Source: Plasmopara viticola
Taxonomy: Eukaryota > Oomycota > Peronosporomycetes > Peronosporales > Peronosporaceae
Length of the DNA: 64,000 nt
Reading direction: 5' to 3'
NCBI GenBank assembly: GCA_001695595.3
Contig: MBPM02000014.1
Span: forward strand, 248,001-312,000
Every line of letters begins with the position of its first letter. Positions within the stretch are counted from its first letter, which is position 1. The notes under the pieces are model-generated. The model did not search any database, was not told the DNA's origin, and was given only the letters and a program-made list of their open reading frames with translations. The position numbers and the translations under genes were made by a program. Shown here in pieces: positions 1 through 11,000 of this stretch.

Positions 1-106
1 TCGGTAAGTACCGGTATCTGCAATCAGTTGGTGACTACTTAAAATTAGCACTTATAAATATATTCACTTTTGCAATTTGCCAACTAGTGCCCAAGTAACA
101 TCTTCA
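1..106 (+). repeat. 5' LTR of the copia element (3' part only)
   Basis: Direct copy of 4223-4328. The LTR's first ~36 bp are cut off by the window edge. The end is placed at the CA before the ATTGG that leads into the primer-binding-site-like sequence. A TATAAATA box-like stretch (52-60) may be the LTR promoter. Confidence 0.85.
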
Positions 107-113
107 ATTGGTT

Positions 114-3100
114 ATGAGCCCAAGCCCCGCCGACTCTGCCTTCCCACCCCCTGACTCTGCCTTCGCCACCATGGACGCGTCTACGCCAAGCCGGATTAAC
201 AAGTTCGACGGCACCAACTTCCACAACTGGAAATTCAAGATGCAGATGGTGTTGGAGGAGAAAGATCTGTGGGACGTGGCAAGTGGCGAGATTAAGTTGG
301 AGCAGTGCGTCACTTCGCTGGACCAAGGAACCTATAAGAGGAAGTCACGCAAGGCGCTTGCGATCATCTGTCTCGCGATGGAAGATTCGCAGCTGCCACT
401 GGTTCGTTCTGCGACTGGCGCGCATGATGCATGGTCAAGACTCGAAGGACATTTCGAGAAGAAGAGCCTCGCCAATCGACTCTTCCTTCGTCGACGTTTC
501 CTGACAGCAACAATGGATGAAGGTGATGATGTGCTTCAGCACATTAACAAGTTGAAGACACTAGCGGAGCAGCTTGATGCGATCGGGGCTCCGGTTAGCG
601 AGGACGACTTGGTTATCACGCTTCTGAGCAGTTTGAGTGAATCGTACCAATTTCTCATCACGGCACTGGAGTCACGTGCTGATTCGTTGACGTGGGATCT
701 CGTGACGTCTCGGGTACTACATGAAGACATGAAGCGCAAGGAACAGGGTGGCGGCATCGATGGAGCCGCGCACAACCAAGGGCAAGCGTTCATGGCTAAT
801 GATAACAACAAGCGCAAAGGACGTCTTGTGCAGGCGAAGACAAGTGGATCTTGCCATTACTGTGGGGAACAAGGTCATTGGATTGCCAAGTGTTCCGCGC
901 GAATTCGTGATAATGCGGAGCGGCAAAGGCCACAGCGTGCGAATGTCGCACAAGTTGAAGATGTTTCTAGCGACTTTCTATTTTCGGTGGGTGGTGACAC
1001 AAGTGCTACCAAGTCAAGCAGTGTTTGGCTGGTAGACTCGGGTGCAACTCAGCATATGACGCACTCGAAAGAGTACATGATCAACTACAAGGTCATGTCT
1101 CCGGTGGACGTACACCTCGCTGATGACGGTATTGTTCAAGCGGTTGGAACGGGTGACATAGTTATGTCAATGCAAACACCACGTGGAATCAAGAAAGGTG
1201 TACTTACACGTGTGTGGCACATTCCGAAACTACTGCGAAATTTGTTTTCAGTGGGCCGTTTTACGAAGGATGTCGGACCAGTTACCTTTGAGCGAGATGG
1301 TTGCTTTGCAAATGCAAAAGGTTTGCGATGGCAGCTTGGTGCTCGCGAAGGAAAGGGTTTGTTCAAGCTCTGCATGACACCAATTCCAGCTGAGGCGGCA
1401 AATGTGACAACTTCGATGGGATGCCATGGGGACACCAATTCGTACCTCTGGCACCTTCGACTTGGTCACATTGGCTTAAGTGGATTGGATGCCATTGTTA
1501 AGAAAAACTATGGAACTGGTATTGACATTGCGTCTGTTAAGCAGTGGGAGGCGTGTGACGGATGTTCGCTTGGCAAACAAACGCGTACAAGCTACATCAA
1601 GTCATCACCTAACCGTGCGAAACAAGTGCTGGAGGTCATCCACAGTGATGTTTGTGGCCCTATGCGGACGCCTACTTTTAGTGGAAAGCGATATTTCGTC
1701 ACATTTATTGATGACAAATCACACTTTTGCACGGTATACTTGCTGCGCAACAAATCCGAAGTTTTTACCAAGTTTGCTGAATATGTCGCGCTTGCTGAAA
1801 CGCAAACCGGATATCGAGTAAAGTCGCTTCGCAGTGACAATGGTGGAGAATATACATCGCACAGAATGGCCAAGTTTTGCAGTGACCGGGGAATCGCTCA
1901 AAAGTTCACCCCGCCGTACACACCACAGCTGAATGGAGTGGCTGAGCGCATGAACCGAACGTTGGTTGAGTGCGCGAGGTGCATGATGGAACACGCTGGA
2001 TTACCAAAAATTTACTGGGGCGAAGCAGTTATGACCGCTGCATTCCTACGAAATCGTTGTCCTACACGCGCTGTTTCTCACGACAAGTCACCTCACCAAA
2101 TTTGGACCGGTAAAAAGCCATTGCTGGCAAACCTTAAGGTGTTTGGTTGCCACGCATTTGTCACGGTTCCCAAAGAAAAGCGCACCAAACTTGATGCAAG
2201 GTCGGTACGCTGCCGCTTTATCGGTTATTCCGAGCATGAAAAGGCGTATCGTTTTGAGGAACTACAAACCCGTCGTGTGCTAGTCAGTCGCGATGCCAGG
2301 TTTATGGAAATGGTCTTTGATACTGTGAAGCGTGATCACTGCAATGAAGAGGTTGTCATCGAAGATGTCGAAGAAACTGATGAAGAATCACAAGAAGAAG
2401 AGGCAACTTCTTCCGATGTTGACATTGAGGTGGGCAGGAAACGTCACCAACGAAATGAATCGCTCGAGAAAGCAACAGAAATTCCAAGAATTAAGCGGCA
2501 TACAATCTTCAGCAAAGGTCGTGGACTTAAAGAGATGTCGGCAGCAGCACAAGACTGCTTCAATGTTGAGGCGGCCTACGTCATGGATTCAGTGGGAGAA
2601 ATGCCGACTTCATTCAAGTCGGCTATGGAATCTAGTGACGCTGTAAAGTGGAAGGAAGCCTGTGACTCAGAGGTTAAGTCCCTGCATAAAAATCAAACTT
2701 GGGAGATTGTGCCATTGCCAAAAGGACGCAAGGCGATTGGATGCAGATGGGTTTTTCGCGTGAAAGAGAATCAAGACGGGGAAGTTGAAAGGTTTAAGGC
2801 TCGTCTTGTTGCTAAAGGCTTCTCACAGAAGTACGGCATTGACTATGATGAAACGTTTGCACCGGTGGCGAAGCTCACATCAATTCGGATCCTGTTTAGT
2901 CTTGCTGCCAAATACAGCCTTACACTGCATCAAATGGACGTCAAGACAGCGTTCCTTAACGGACCGTTGGATGAAGACATATACATGGAGCAACCGGACG
3001 GCTTTGTGAATCAAGAGCACCCGAATTTTGTTTGCAAGCTCAAGCGGTCACTATACGGCCTGAAACAGTCACCTCGCATGTGGAACAAGACCATCGACGA

Positions 3101-4229
3101 GTTCATGCTTAAGCTTGGGTTCAAGAAGTGTGAGTCAGACCACTGCATTTACTTGATGCGAAACGACCAAGCCATGATCTTTGTGGCTCTTTACGTTGAT
3201 GATTTAGTGCTCGCAAGCAGCAGTGTCAAGATTCTACAAGATACCAAGCAAGCATTAAGTAATCGATTCGAGATGACTGATATGGGCCAGCTCAAGTTTT
3301 TCCTCGGAATTGAAATTGAGCAAGACAAGACAAGTGGAGTTATTTCGATGCGACAGAATAAGTTTGCAAGTGACATTTTGCACAATTTTAAGATGGATGC
3401 CAGTAACCCGGTCAAGACACCTCAAGATCCGGGCCTCAAACTGACAAAGAATATGTGTGAAGACGGTTGTAAACACGACGTGACCATGGCTGGAGTCCCC
3501 TATCGAAATGCAGTAGGGTGCGTCATGTATCTCATGGTATGTACTCGACCAGACCTCGCGGCAGCAGTGGGAGTACTCAGCCAATTTGCGGCAGATCCAT
3601 GTCCTACTCATTGGCAAGCACTCAAGCGGGTCTTCAGGTACATTCAAGGGACAAGGACACATGGTATTGAATTCCAACCGGGCTGCGATGATGGACTTCG
3701 AGGTTTCACGGATGCAGATTGGGCTGGAGATATTGCAACAAGAAGAAGCACGAGCGGCTATGCGTTTATGATGAACGGCGGATGCATCAGCTGGAGAAGC
3801 AAGAAGCAACGTACGGTGGCGCTGTCATCTACTGAAGCTGAATACATGGCGTTGTCGGAGGCAACACAAGAGGCTATATGGCTAAAGGCTTTCTTGTGCG
3901 AATTGGGTGAGTTGACAACTGATGAAGCGGTTACAGTTTACGAGGACAATCAGGGCTCCATTGCATTGGCCAAGAACCCGGAATTTCACAAGCGCACCAA
4001 GCACATCGACATTCGTTATCATTTTGTTCGTGAAAAGGTAGAAGATGGCCAAGTGGTGTTGCAGTATTGCTCAACAAACGACATGATGGCCGACATGATG
4101 ACCAAGCCAATCAGCGCTGTGCAGTTTCAAAATCTCCGGAACAAGTTGGGCATCAAGTCGCCAAGTGCTGACGAGGCGAGTGGGAGTGTTGGAGAATCGA
4201 CGCCTCGACCAGCAACTACATATCGGTAA
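114..4229 (+). CDS. Copia gag-pol polyprotein
   Basis: Single frame of about 1370 residues carrying all copia domains in the Pseudoviridae order. Counted from codon 108-110: gag N-terminus, CCHC zinc knuckle at ~249-262 ([14 protein letters not shown]), aspartic protease with DSG at ~310, GAG-pre-integrase HLRLGHIG ~449, integrase core (SDNGGEY), reverse transcriptase with YVDD at ~1029-1032, and RNase H (SSTEAEY near 1241, then DNQGS). There is no internal stop or frameshift. The first ATG (114) lies within the putative primer-binding site. The ATG at 171 has a better context (gccaccATGg) and begins [14 protein letters not shown], the usual copia gag start, so 171 is a likely alternative. 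Gag and pol are fused in frame, so their ratio must be set other than by frameshifting. Confidence 0.95.
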   Translation: MSPSPADSAFPPPDSAFATMDASTPSRINKFDGTNFHNWKFKMQMVLEEKDLWDVASGEIKLEQCVTSLDQGTYKRKSRKALAIICLAMEDSQLPLVRSATGAHDAWSRLEGHFEKKSLANRLFLRRRFLTATMDEGDDVLQHINKLKTLAEQLDAIGAPVSEDDLVITLLSSLSESYQFLITALESRADSLTWDLVTSRVLHEDMKRKEQGGGIDGAAHNQGQAFMANDNNKRKGRLVQAKTSGSCHYCGEQGHWIAKCSARIRDNAERQRPQRANVAQVEDVSSDFLFSVGGDTSATKSSSVWLVDSGATQHMTHSKEYMINYKVMSPVDVHLADDGIVQAVGTGDIVMSMQTPRGIKKGVLTRVWHIPKLLRNLFSVGRFTKDVGPVTFERDGCFANAKGLRWQLGAREGKGLFKLCMTPIPAEAANVTTSMGCHGDTNSYLWHLRLGHIGLSGLDAIVKKNYGTGIDIASVKQWEACDGCSLGKQTRTSYIKSSPNRAKQVLEVIHSDVCGPMRTPTFSGKRYFVTFIDDKSHFCTVYLLRNKSEVFTKFAEYVALAETQTGYRVKSLRSDNGGEYTSHRMAKFCSDRGIAQKFTPPYTPQLNGVAERMNRTLVECARCMMEHAGLPKIYWGEAVMTAAFLRNRCPTRAVSHDKSPHQIWTGKKPLLANLKVFGCHAFVTVPKEKRTKLDARSVRCRFIGYSEHEKAYRFEELQTRRVLVSRDARFMEMVFDTVKRDHCNEEVVIEDVEETDEESQEEEATSSDVDIEVGRKRHQRNESLEKATEIPRIKRHTIFSKGRGLKEMSAAAQDCFNVEAAYVMDSVGEMPTSFKSAMESSDAVKWKEACDSEVKSLHKNQTWEIVPLPKGRKAIGCRWVFRVKENQDGEVERFKARLVAKGFSQKYGIDYDETFAPVAKLTSIRILFSLAAKYSLTLHQMDVKTAFLNGPLDEDIYMEQPDGFVNQEHPNFVCKLKRSLYGLKQSPRMWNKTIDEFMLKLGFKKCESDHCIYLMRNDQAMIFVALYVDDLVLASSSVKILQDTKQALSNRFEMTDMGQLKFFLGIEIEQDKTSGVISMRQNKFASDILHNFKMDASNPVKTPQDPGLKLTKNMCEDGCKHDVTMAGVPYRNAVGCVMYLMVCTRPDLAAAVGVLSQFAADPCPTHWQALKRVFRYIQGTRTHGIEFQPGCDDGLRGFTDADWAGDIATRRSTSGYAFMMNGGCISWRSKKQRTVALSSTEAEYMALSEATQEAIWLKAFLCELGELTTDEAVTVYEDNQGSIALAKNPEFHKRTKHIDIRYHFVREKVEDGQVVLQYCSTNDMMADMMTKPISAVQFQNLRNKLGIKSPSADEASGSVGESTPRPATTYR

Positions 4230-4328
4230 GTACCGGTATCTGCAATCAGTTGGTGACTACTTAAAATTAGCACTTATAAATATATTCACTTTTGCAATTT
4301 GCCAACTAGTGCCCAAGTAACATCTTCA
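4187..4328 (+). repeat. 3' LTR of the copia element
   Basis: Starts TGTTGGAG after a purine-rich tract and ends ...TTCA. It matches the visible part of the 5' LTR base for base. The gag-pol frame ends inside it (TAA at 4227-4229), so the last ~14 codons are LTR-encoded. The boundary is uncertain by a few bases because the ATT that follows is also shared by chance or as duplication. Confidence 0.8.
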
Positions 4329-4391
4329 ATTCTTTTAAGGTATTGAACGAAAGCAAAAGTAGCGCAACATAAAAGCTTCGAGAGCGCAGAC

Positions 4392-4429
4392 TTATGCGCA
4401 ACATTTAGACAGCAAATTTATGCGCAACA
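4392..4429 (+). repeat. Short direct repeat upstream of the small mitochondrial-type gene
   Basis: The 13-mer TATGCGCAACATT occurs twice (from about 4393 and 4417), 24 bp apart, directly before the start codon region at 4442. It could be a duplicated regulatory site or simply a small local duplication. Confidence 0.4.
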
Positions 4430-4441
4430 TTGAATGATAAA

Positions 4442-4885
4442 ATGCCAGCCATGCTGTGTTCGCGCTCGCTCTTTGCCGTGTCAAAGAGCGCATTGACGTC
4501 CGCCTCGCTACTCTCCTCGTTCAACGGTAAATGTTTACGACCGTTTTACATCATTAGCTACGTGCGTAATGCACGGCTTTTTGAACTCATTACTTTTCAT
4601 AATTCTTTGCAGCGCGTTCGACCGTCCCCACCGCTGGTGTGCGCAGCGTGCCAATGAGCATCAGCTGGTTTGGCGCTGAGACGATGCCTACTGTCATGGA
4701 ACTTCTTAATCGCAATGCTCGTCGCCCGAAGAAGGTCAGAAAGTGGAGAATGAGTGATGTCCTACGCATTGTTGGTGCTCATTGTGGGTTGTGTACTCTG
4801 TCGCTTGCTGCAGGCCAACCACGGTAAGCGTCCGTGCTCTCATTTCCGCCGTCGACAGAAACGGCTCGGCGCTAAGAAGGCATAG
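4442..4885 (+). CDS. Small basic protein with mitochondrial-type presequence, three exons
   Basis: I assembled exons 4442-4526, 4613-4734 and 4814-4885 (TAG 4883-4885), with introns GTAAAT..CAG and GTCAGA..CAG of 86 and 79 nt. The product is about 92 residues. The N-terminus is rich in Ser, Leu, Ala and Arg and lacks acidic residues, typical of a mitochondrial presequence. The C-terminus is very basic, with RNARRPKKANHGKRPCSHFR followed by further Arg and Lys. This basic C-terminus resembles small conserved eukaryotic proteins, perhaps of the mitochondrial ribosome, but I do not recognise the family with certainty. Reading frames join cleanly at both junctions, and the intron-2 acceptor gives the motif KKANHGKRP. 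The second ATG (4451) is an alternative start. The copia element ends ~110 bp upstream, where its promoter should lie. Confidence 0.6.
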
Positions 4886-5038
4886 AAAGAAGCCGAAATA
4901 TTTCGTGCAGATGAACTTTTGCGCTTATTAGCGGGCAGGTGCACACGTTCATAATAGACTGAGGCGACGTTGACAGACATCTACAATTACTTATGGTTAG
5001 CCCTATCCTATCCTACATTCGTTCTGTTTGTCTGGCGC

Positions 5039-8000
5039 TCATGCCTCTGGCATTGGTTCATCGCCTTGAACTTGGCTTTGCTGTTTCTGTTGGCGCTCGT
5101 TCTGCATCTGACGGTACTGCTGGGTGACAGCCGCACGGCGGCGGTCGTCCATAAGTTGTTGCTGCAATTGCAATTTGCGGACGTGCTCTCGCAGGTCATG
5201 GCAACGCGGCACTTTGCATTCATATTGGCGACATTGGCGGGCGTGAAGTTGCAAAAGCGCCCACACGCGCCTACAAATGGTACAGCCACCATACGCTCGC
5301 TGTTTACACTGCGCTCCGTGACGCATCAGCTCCTTCATCTTTTCGCAATTTGACGAGCCGCAATTGCCATCAGCACACGAACTCGAGTGAACTAACAGCT
5401 GCATGTGCAGTCGAACGTTCTTAGCGCGCTGTTCACGAAGGCGGCGCTGCTCTGGAGTTGGTGCTCCAGTGATAACGGCACCTCCAGCTCCAGCAACACC
5501 ACCGACGCCAGCGACAGCCCCTCCTCCGCCTGTCGGTACCATTTCCAAAGGGTGTTCGTGCTTTTCCTTCGCGTAGCAACTATCGCACACGTCAAAGTCA
5601 GGGCACGTGTGACAATGCCAGCGATTACCTGCCACAATGTCTCGCGTGCACGCATTGCACTCGTACACGTAAGCGTTCGGATTGGGATTGCCCAAATGGT
5701 ACAGCGCCATCATGGACGAATGCTTGGCGCGCCGCAGCTCGTCAAACTGGTAGTGGTTACCTTGGCACAGACTTAGAAATGCTTGGCGCGTGTCGAAAAA
5801 CTCGCTGTCATTAATCTCATCTGGGTCTGTGCAACGGTCTGGTAACGCAACAGTTGTCTTAGTCAGCGCATTTAATCGAGCCATGAGCCTGTTGTGGGCC
5901 GCAGATGACCCCGCGACTGACACAACTTTCAACTTCTGGTAACATCCATCACACAATGCAGTTTGTACCACTTTCGGATTCAAACCGTGCTCTGTTTTCA
6001 CACTATTATCGCGCCATAACAAACCCTGCACCACTGACGAGTTGCACACACGGCAACATGGAAAAAGTTTCACCACCAGAAAGTCGTCCTTCATAGGTTC
6101 AATCACCTCACCAAGCTTAAGCATCAACGGGTCCGATAGCTTCCGGTCTGGGATATCCAGCGACTTGACCGTCAGCGCGCGACTACCTTCGTGTCCATCG
6201 TCGTCATCCTCATCATCACCCGACACGTCCCCACCGAACACGGTTTTTCGACGCTTTGGCTTTTTCGATTTGGTTTTTTTGCTCGCAGTCTTCTTTGTGT
6301 CGATATTCTTGCGCTTGTTCGATTTTATACCACGTTTGTTTGCCACTTTCTTCGGCTTCTCAGCGTCCAACTTCTCGATTAAGTCTTCTGCCAGACCGAC
6401 CCAGTAGTCACCCTCAAAGTACGGCAGCGTGCACGGCGTGTTATTGTTACGCCAGTAGTCATCATACATGTTGGTAATCTGCCACACAACTCCCTCTTTT
6501 TCCGCCTTGACCAACATGTCAACATACCATGCGCGCAAGCGGTCCGACTTTGGCGTCTTCTGTGATTCAGGATGGCAATACAATATATAATCATCGCCCT
6601 TTAGAGGTGGACAAGCCCACAGATGCGCGGTATGGAAGCCACGCAACTTGACAAAATCAAAGTATGCAACCAGCAGTTCATGGTACACTTTAGTGCGGAG
6701 ATGAGGCGGGTTAAAGTAGTTTACCGAGTCCAGATACGAAATATATACGCGGCGCGAGTTGCAGTCTGCTTCTTGTTCATCAAACTCGTGCACGTACATA
6801 CCGAAGAGCAAGACAGACACACCGTCTATCTCCTGAAACATACAAATGCACTTCGACTTAAAGCGGTGCTCGGACGTGTATTTGTGCGAATCCTTATAAC
6901 GCTGGAACATTTTATCGCGCACCATCAGCTGCTTTTCAATGTTTGAGACCAAACGCACAGTGAGACCTTCAGCAGTCTCGATATCTTTGACGTCCCGTCG
7001 CGTCCATTTAGCCTCGTCCTCGCGCTCTGCTTGCAGAGCCTTACTTAACCGACGCTCTAAAAAATCAGACAGCTTCGTGCGCTGTAGATCTTTAGCACTA
7101 AATGCGTGTCGACCAATCTTATACTTTTGCGGTTCTTTTTTGCGGGAATCAAGCAAACACTCAGGACACAAAAACTCACTACCAGGCGAAGTTGTTATAG
7201 AGTGTACTGTACCCTTCGATCCTGTCGACGGAGAACTTTTGACAACTGTTGTCGTGACTGTGGTCGGTTTTGTTGCACACGATGGAGGTGATGGCAAATC
7301 GTCACCGCTATCAGCCAGCTGACCATTCTCGCTTTTAACAAGCTGAGGCTTTTTTTCACTGTCAACTTTTCCATTGAACAGAGCACATATCTGATGAACC
7401 CACCGCTCACATTTGTCGCACTGGACCCACGGTTCTTCGTGAACTTCATCATTTTTCTTACGCGCGAGCTCACTCTTCAAATACTGACGTCCTTCATTGT
7501 GTTTGATCGTATCAGGCAAATTGCCATGACACTGATGGCAACAGTGATACTTGTTGTCTCCAGAAGTGTAATAGTAGCAATTTCGTCGAATGCGACTGTT
7601 ACACTCGCCATTACAATACAATACGGCAGGCTCAAATACCATGCGCTCAATACCACATAGCCGACACGAGCTCTCCTTAGCACGAGCAGCTTTTTCGCCC
7701 ACGTCAAATTCAGCCGCGACCTTGCGCAGTTCACTATTAAAATCCGCTAGCATGTCTTTTGCAAGACTGTAGACATCCTGGTCTTCACTATTGTACTGCA
7801 TCGCGTTCTGAAACGTTGTACGCACATCATAAGCAAATTCTTCCAAGTGTTTGTAGACGCCAACTTCAAGTTTCTTCTTCACCGTGCCCAGGTCCATTGG
7901 CTTGCGGATAATCTTAAAATAGTTTGGAATATTTAACGCCACAGGGTCCACGGGAGTGTTAAATACCCAGCCAAATTTGTGCTCCATCATGCCCTTCAAC

Positions 8001-11000
8001 ATGACTTCCAGTTTCTTTTTTAAACTCGCTGCTGACACAGTGGCGTTATACTTGTTTAACAAAGAGTTGATATGAGAAGCAAGATCCTCGTTACTTAATT
8101 CGCTCAGCACAGACATGGGTACTTCAGAAGAAACAGGTGGTGCTGGAGTTGGTGCGGTTGCAGCATTTGTGTTTGCATTATCACCACAAGTCGTGATTAG
8201 TGCTTTAGGTGTTCCGACTGCACCTGCCGGCAGCGGTAGGTTTTCACTGGCATCCATTCGACGATGTTCGGACATCATGGCATTCAACGTTGGATTGTTC
8301 ATCGTCAATGGGTTTATACCTCCTTCTTCCTTGATAGCCGGCGCAATAGCTTGACTCGGAGATATTCCTAAAGCATTCAATTCTACCTGAGGCTCAACTT
8401 TCACCGCAACTTCAGGGCGCACTACCGCAGGCGTACCACACTTATTTGTGAAGTCTTCCCAGCGATCCCGATTCTGGCCACATCCCTGCTCTGAAGCAGC
8501 CGACGTAGGCCGACCACCATCTATCGCTGTCGATGAGCAGGTACTAGGTGAGCGTTGTGAAACTGTCAGCGTGTTCCAAGGCGCAGCCACTGGACCAGAG
8601 GATGCACTTGTGTCTTGTAGGTCCATTGGCATTTCCAATGGTTTCTCTGAAGCAGCAAAAGAACTCTCAGCTTTCGGAAAAGCGTCATCCTCTTCTTCCA
8701 GCAAGTCATCAGGTGACAGCTTCGCCGAAGCATTCGGAAGTTGTGGCTGTTTAAATAAAGTTTGTTGTTGCATTGGTATTGGCATTGGAATTGGCTGCAT
8801 TGCACTCGCCACATGGTTCAAATGCAATGCATTCTGAGCTGAAATTGCTGACGTTGCATTGCGCTCATCAATTACATGTTTGACAATATTCCGCTGGCTC
8901 CGGCATTGCTTGAACTTGACATCCAATTGCTTGAGCGTTACACGTTTTTCCTGAACCTGCGCTTCGTATTTCGTTTTCTGCACCGAATCTTGCGTCGAAT
9001 TTGAAAGGTGTAATAATTGTCGACACTCGTTCATGATCGCGTTCATACGAGCACGAATCTCTTCTACCCATCTTTCCAACTTCACACAATGCGACGTCAA
9101 TTGCTCCAACGATCGTCCACTCAGTTTTTGCTTGATAAGCTGAAACTGTCGCTGGTCATCTGGTACAAAGTTCGTGTGTGTGCCAGTACTCTCAGCTTTA
9201 TAGGTTCCTTGCTGGCTTATTGGACCGTTCGGGCTCCCCGCACGAGTATTAGGTGGAGCGATCGAAACTGAATTAGGTCGACTGCCTCCATTCGGCACCA
9301 CCATCCCCATTTGCATCGCATTACTACCAATCAAAGCCTGCCTCACATTCTGCTGTGGCTGCTGAACATTATTTGCAGCATTACCATTATTTTGAGCTTG
9401 CTGTAAATGAGCAGGCATGGCAAGAGGCCGTTGTAATTGTTGCTGTGACTGCTGAATGTGCTGCTGTATTTCCTGTTGTTTCTTCATTGCAAGCATACGC
9501 TGTCGGCGCTGGCTTGCGGCAATAATCTGCTGCAACGCCCGATCTGCATCAAGCATTAACGCTCCATTTTTCTCCTTCACTTCGACGGGATACCGCACAA
9601 CTTGGCACACGAGACATTTTGGGTTTGCACATTGCTGAAAGTGTGACAGCACATACTTGGATGAGATACAGTGATTATAAGAACACGCATTCGTCTGTCG
9701 ACAGAGACCCATGTGAGCCCACAGTCTTTTCATCTCACCACAGCTTGGCGTAGTCGTGCATGTACCCTCTGGTGACTTGCACCACATGGCGTGTCGCAAT
9801 AATAACAGTCGCTGTTGCTGTCTTTGCAACACTTCCTTAGATCCCGTGGTTTTGATATCATCACGAACCATAAGCCGCAATTTGTTATGGTATTCCGTCG
9901 TCTGGTTCTTGTCCAGTGCTGATGTGACTTGCTGAGCCTTGGCTTTGAACTGCCAAATGATCTGGGCTGATTTGTTACGAGCAATTGAGGCAGGTGATGT
10001 GGCAGATGGAGTACCAGCACCAGTCAACACGTTTCCGCTAGCATTCAAGGTCGCTTGTACATCATTCTGTCCGGCAAGAGGTGAAGCGCCCCTGCCGCTC
10101 ATAAATAATCGATCCGTCGTAGAAGAATCTACTGCTGAAGGGGTGGATTGCATCAATGCATTATCTTGGCATCCTTTCGCCTTTACAGGCGTATTGTCTA
10201 AAGATGGCGGGTTCTGCAATTCAGGAGGCATTTGTATCGCCTGTGAAGCAAGATCTTGTGTGCCCAAGCTTAGTCCATTCGACGCGGATGACACTTCTTG
10301 TGCAACAGGAAACGGAGCTGGTGTCGAGGCAGGTGAAGGGGTCGGAATGGCAGGAGAGGCTACCCCAGACTGTCTCATTGCATTAGTTCCAATATTACGC
10401 TGGTGTGTCTGAGCACTCCGTACAATATTGCGTAGACGCGACTGAAGCGTACTTGTATTTGTATACTCTTCCCGCGAGGCAGCGATACGATAGCACTCGT
10501 CTTCGAGACGATGCGCCATCTCTGGTAGCTTTTGGAGCCAGTTAGCTGGAGCATTTGACCGCTGACTTTGGAGCACCCGTATAATGTGATGCAGCATTTC
10601 CTTCCGTAGCGCCTGATCTGCTGACGACTGCCACGTTGGTCGTATTGCACTTGGAACATTTCCATTCTGTTGTGCTGACCCTTGAGGCTGCAATCGTGCT
10701 GCATTATTATTGTCAAGACTTGTATTGCCACCGCTCAGCTGCCGTTGGACAGCCAGTTGCGGCGGCATTTTTCCTGCCGCAAGTATCTGGTGTTGCTTTT
10801 GCTGTGATGCCTGTTGCTGCTGTTGCGTCTGCTGATTATTGCTAGTTTTCAGCGCCTGTTGCTGCAGTCGCTGACGCTCAAGCAGCGCTTTCTGTTGTTG
10901 CTGGCGTTGCATCTGAAGCTGGCGCTGCTGGTGCACCCTCTGCATGTAGTGTTGCTGTTGCAATTGTTGCTGAGGCATGTAGTAATTGGCTTGGGCATTA

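Larger units (their letters stand above)
1..4328 (+). mobile_element. Ty1/copia LTR retrotransposon, nearly full length
   Basis: The first 109 bases of the window recur without a mismatch at 4223-4331, so the window opens inside the 5' LTR (about 36 bp missing). The 3' LTR probably starts at 4187 with TGTTGGAG, straight after a purine-rich tract (4172-4186), and ends near 4328 with CA, giving an LTR of about 142 bp, very short for a copia element. A primer-binding-site-like TGGTTATGAGCCC lies at 109-121, resembling sites complementary to initiator Met tRNA. One intact gag-pol frame fills the interior. Identical LTRs and an open frame imply recent insertion and possible activity. The target-site duplication cannot be checked because the left flank lies outside the window. 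Confidence 0.95.

Noticed and set aside
3255..3809. 184-codon antisense frame in the copia element
   Set aside because: It is a shadow of the reverse transcriptase/RNase H coding strand.
4639..4827. ORF reading through 4735-4827
   Set aside because: The part after 4734 is intron 2 of the three-exon gene; splicing yields the more constrained KKANHGKRP C-terminus.
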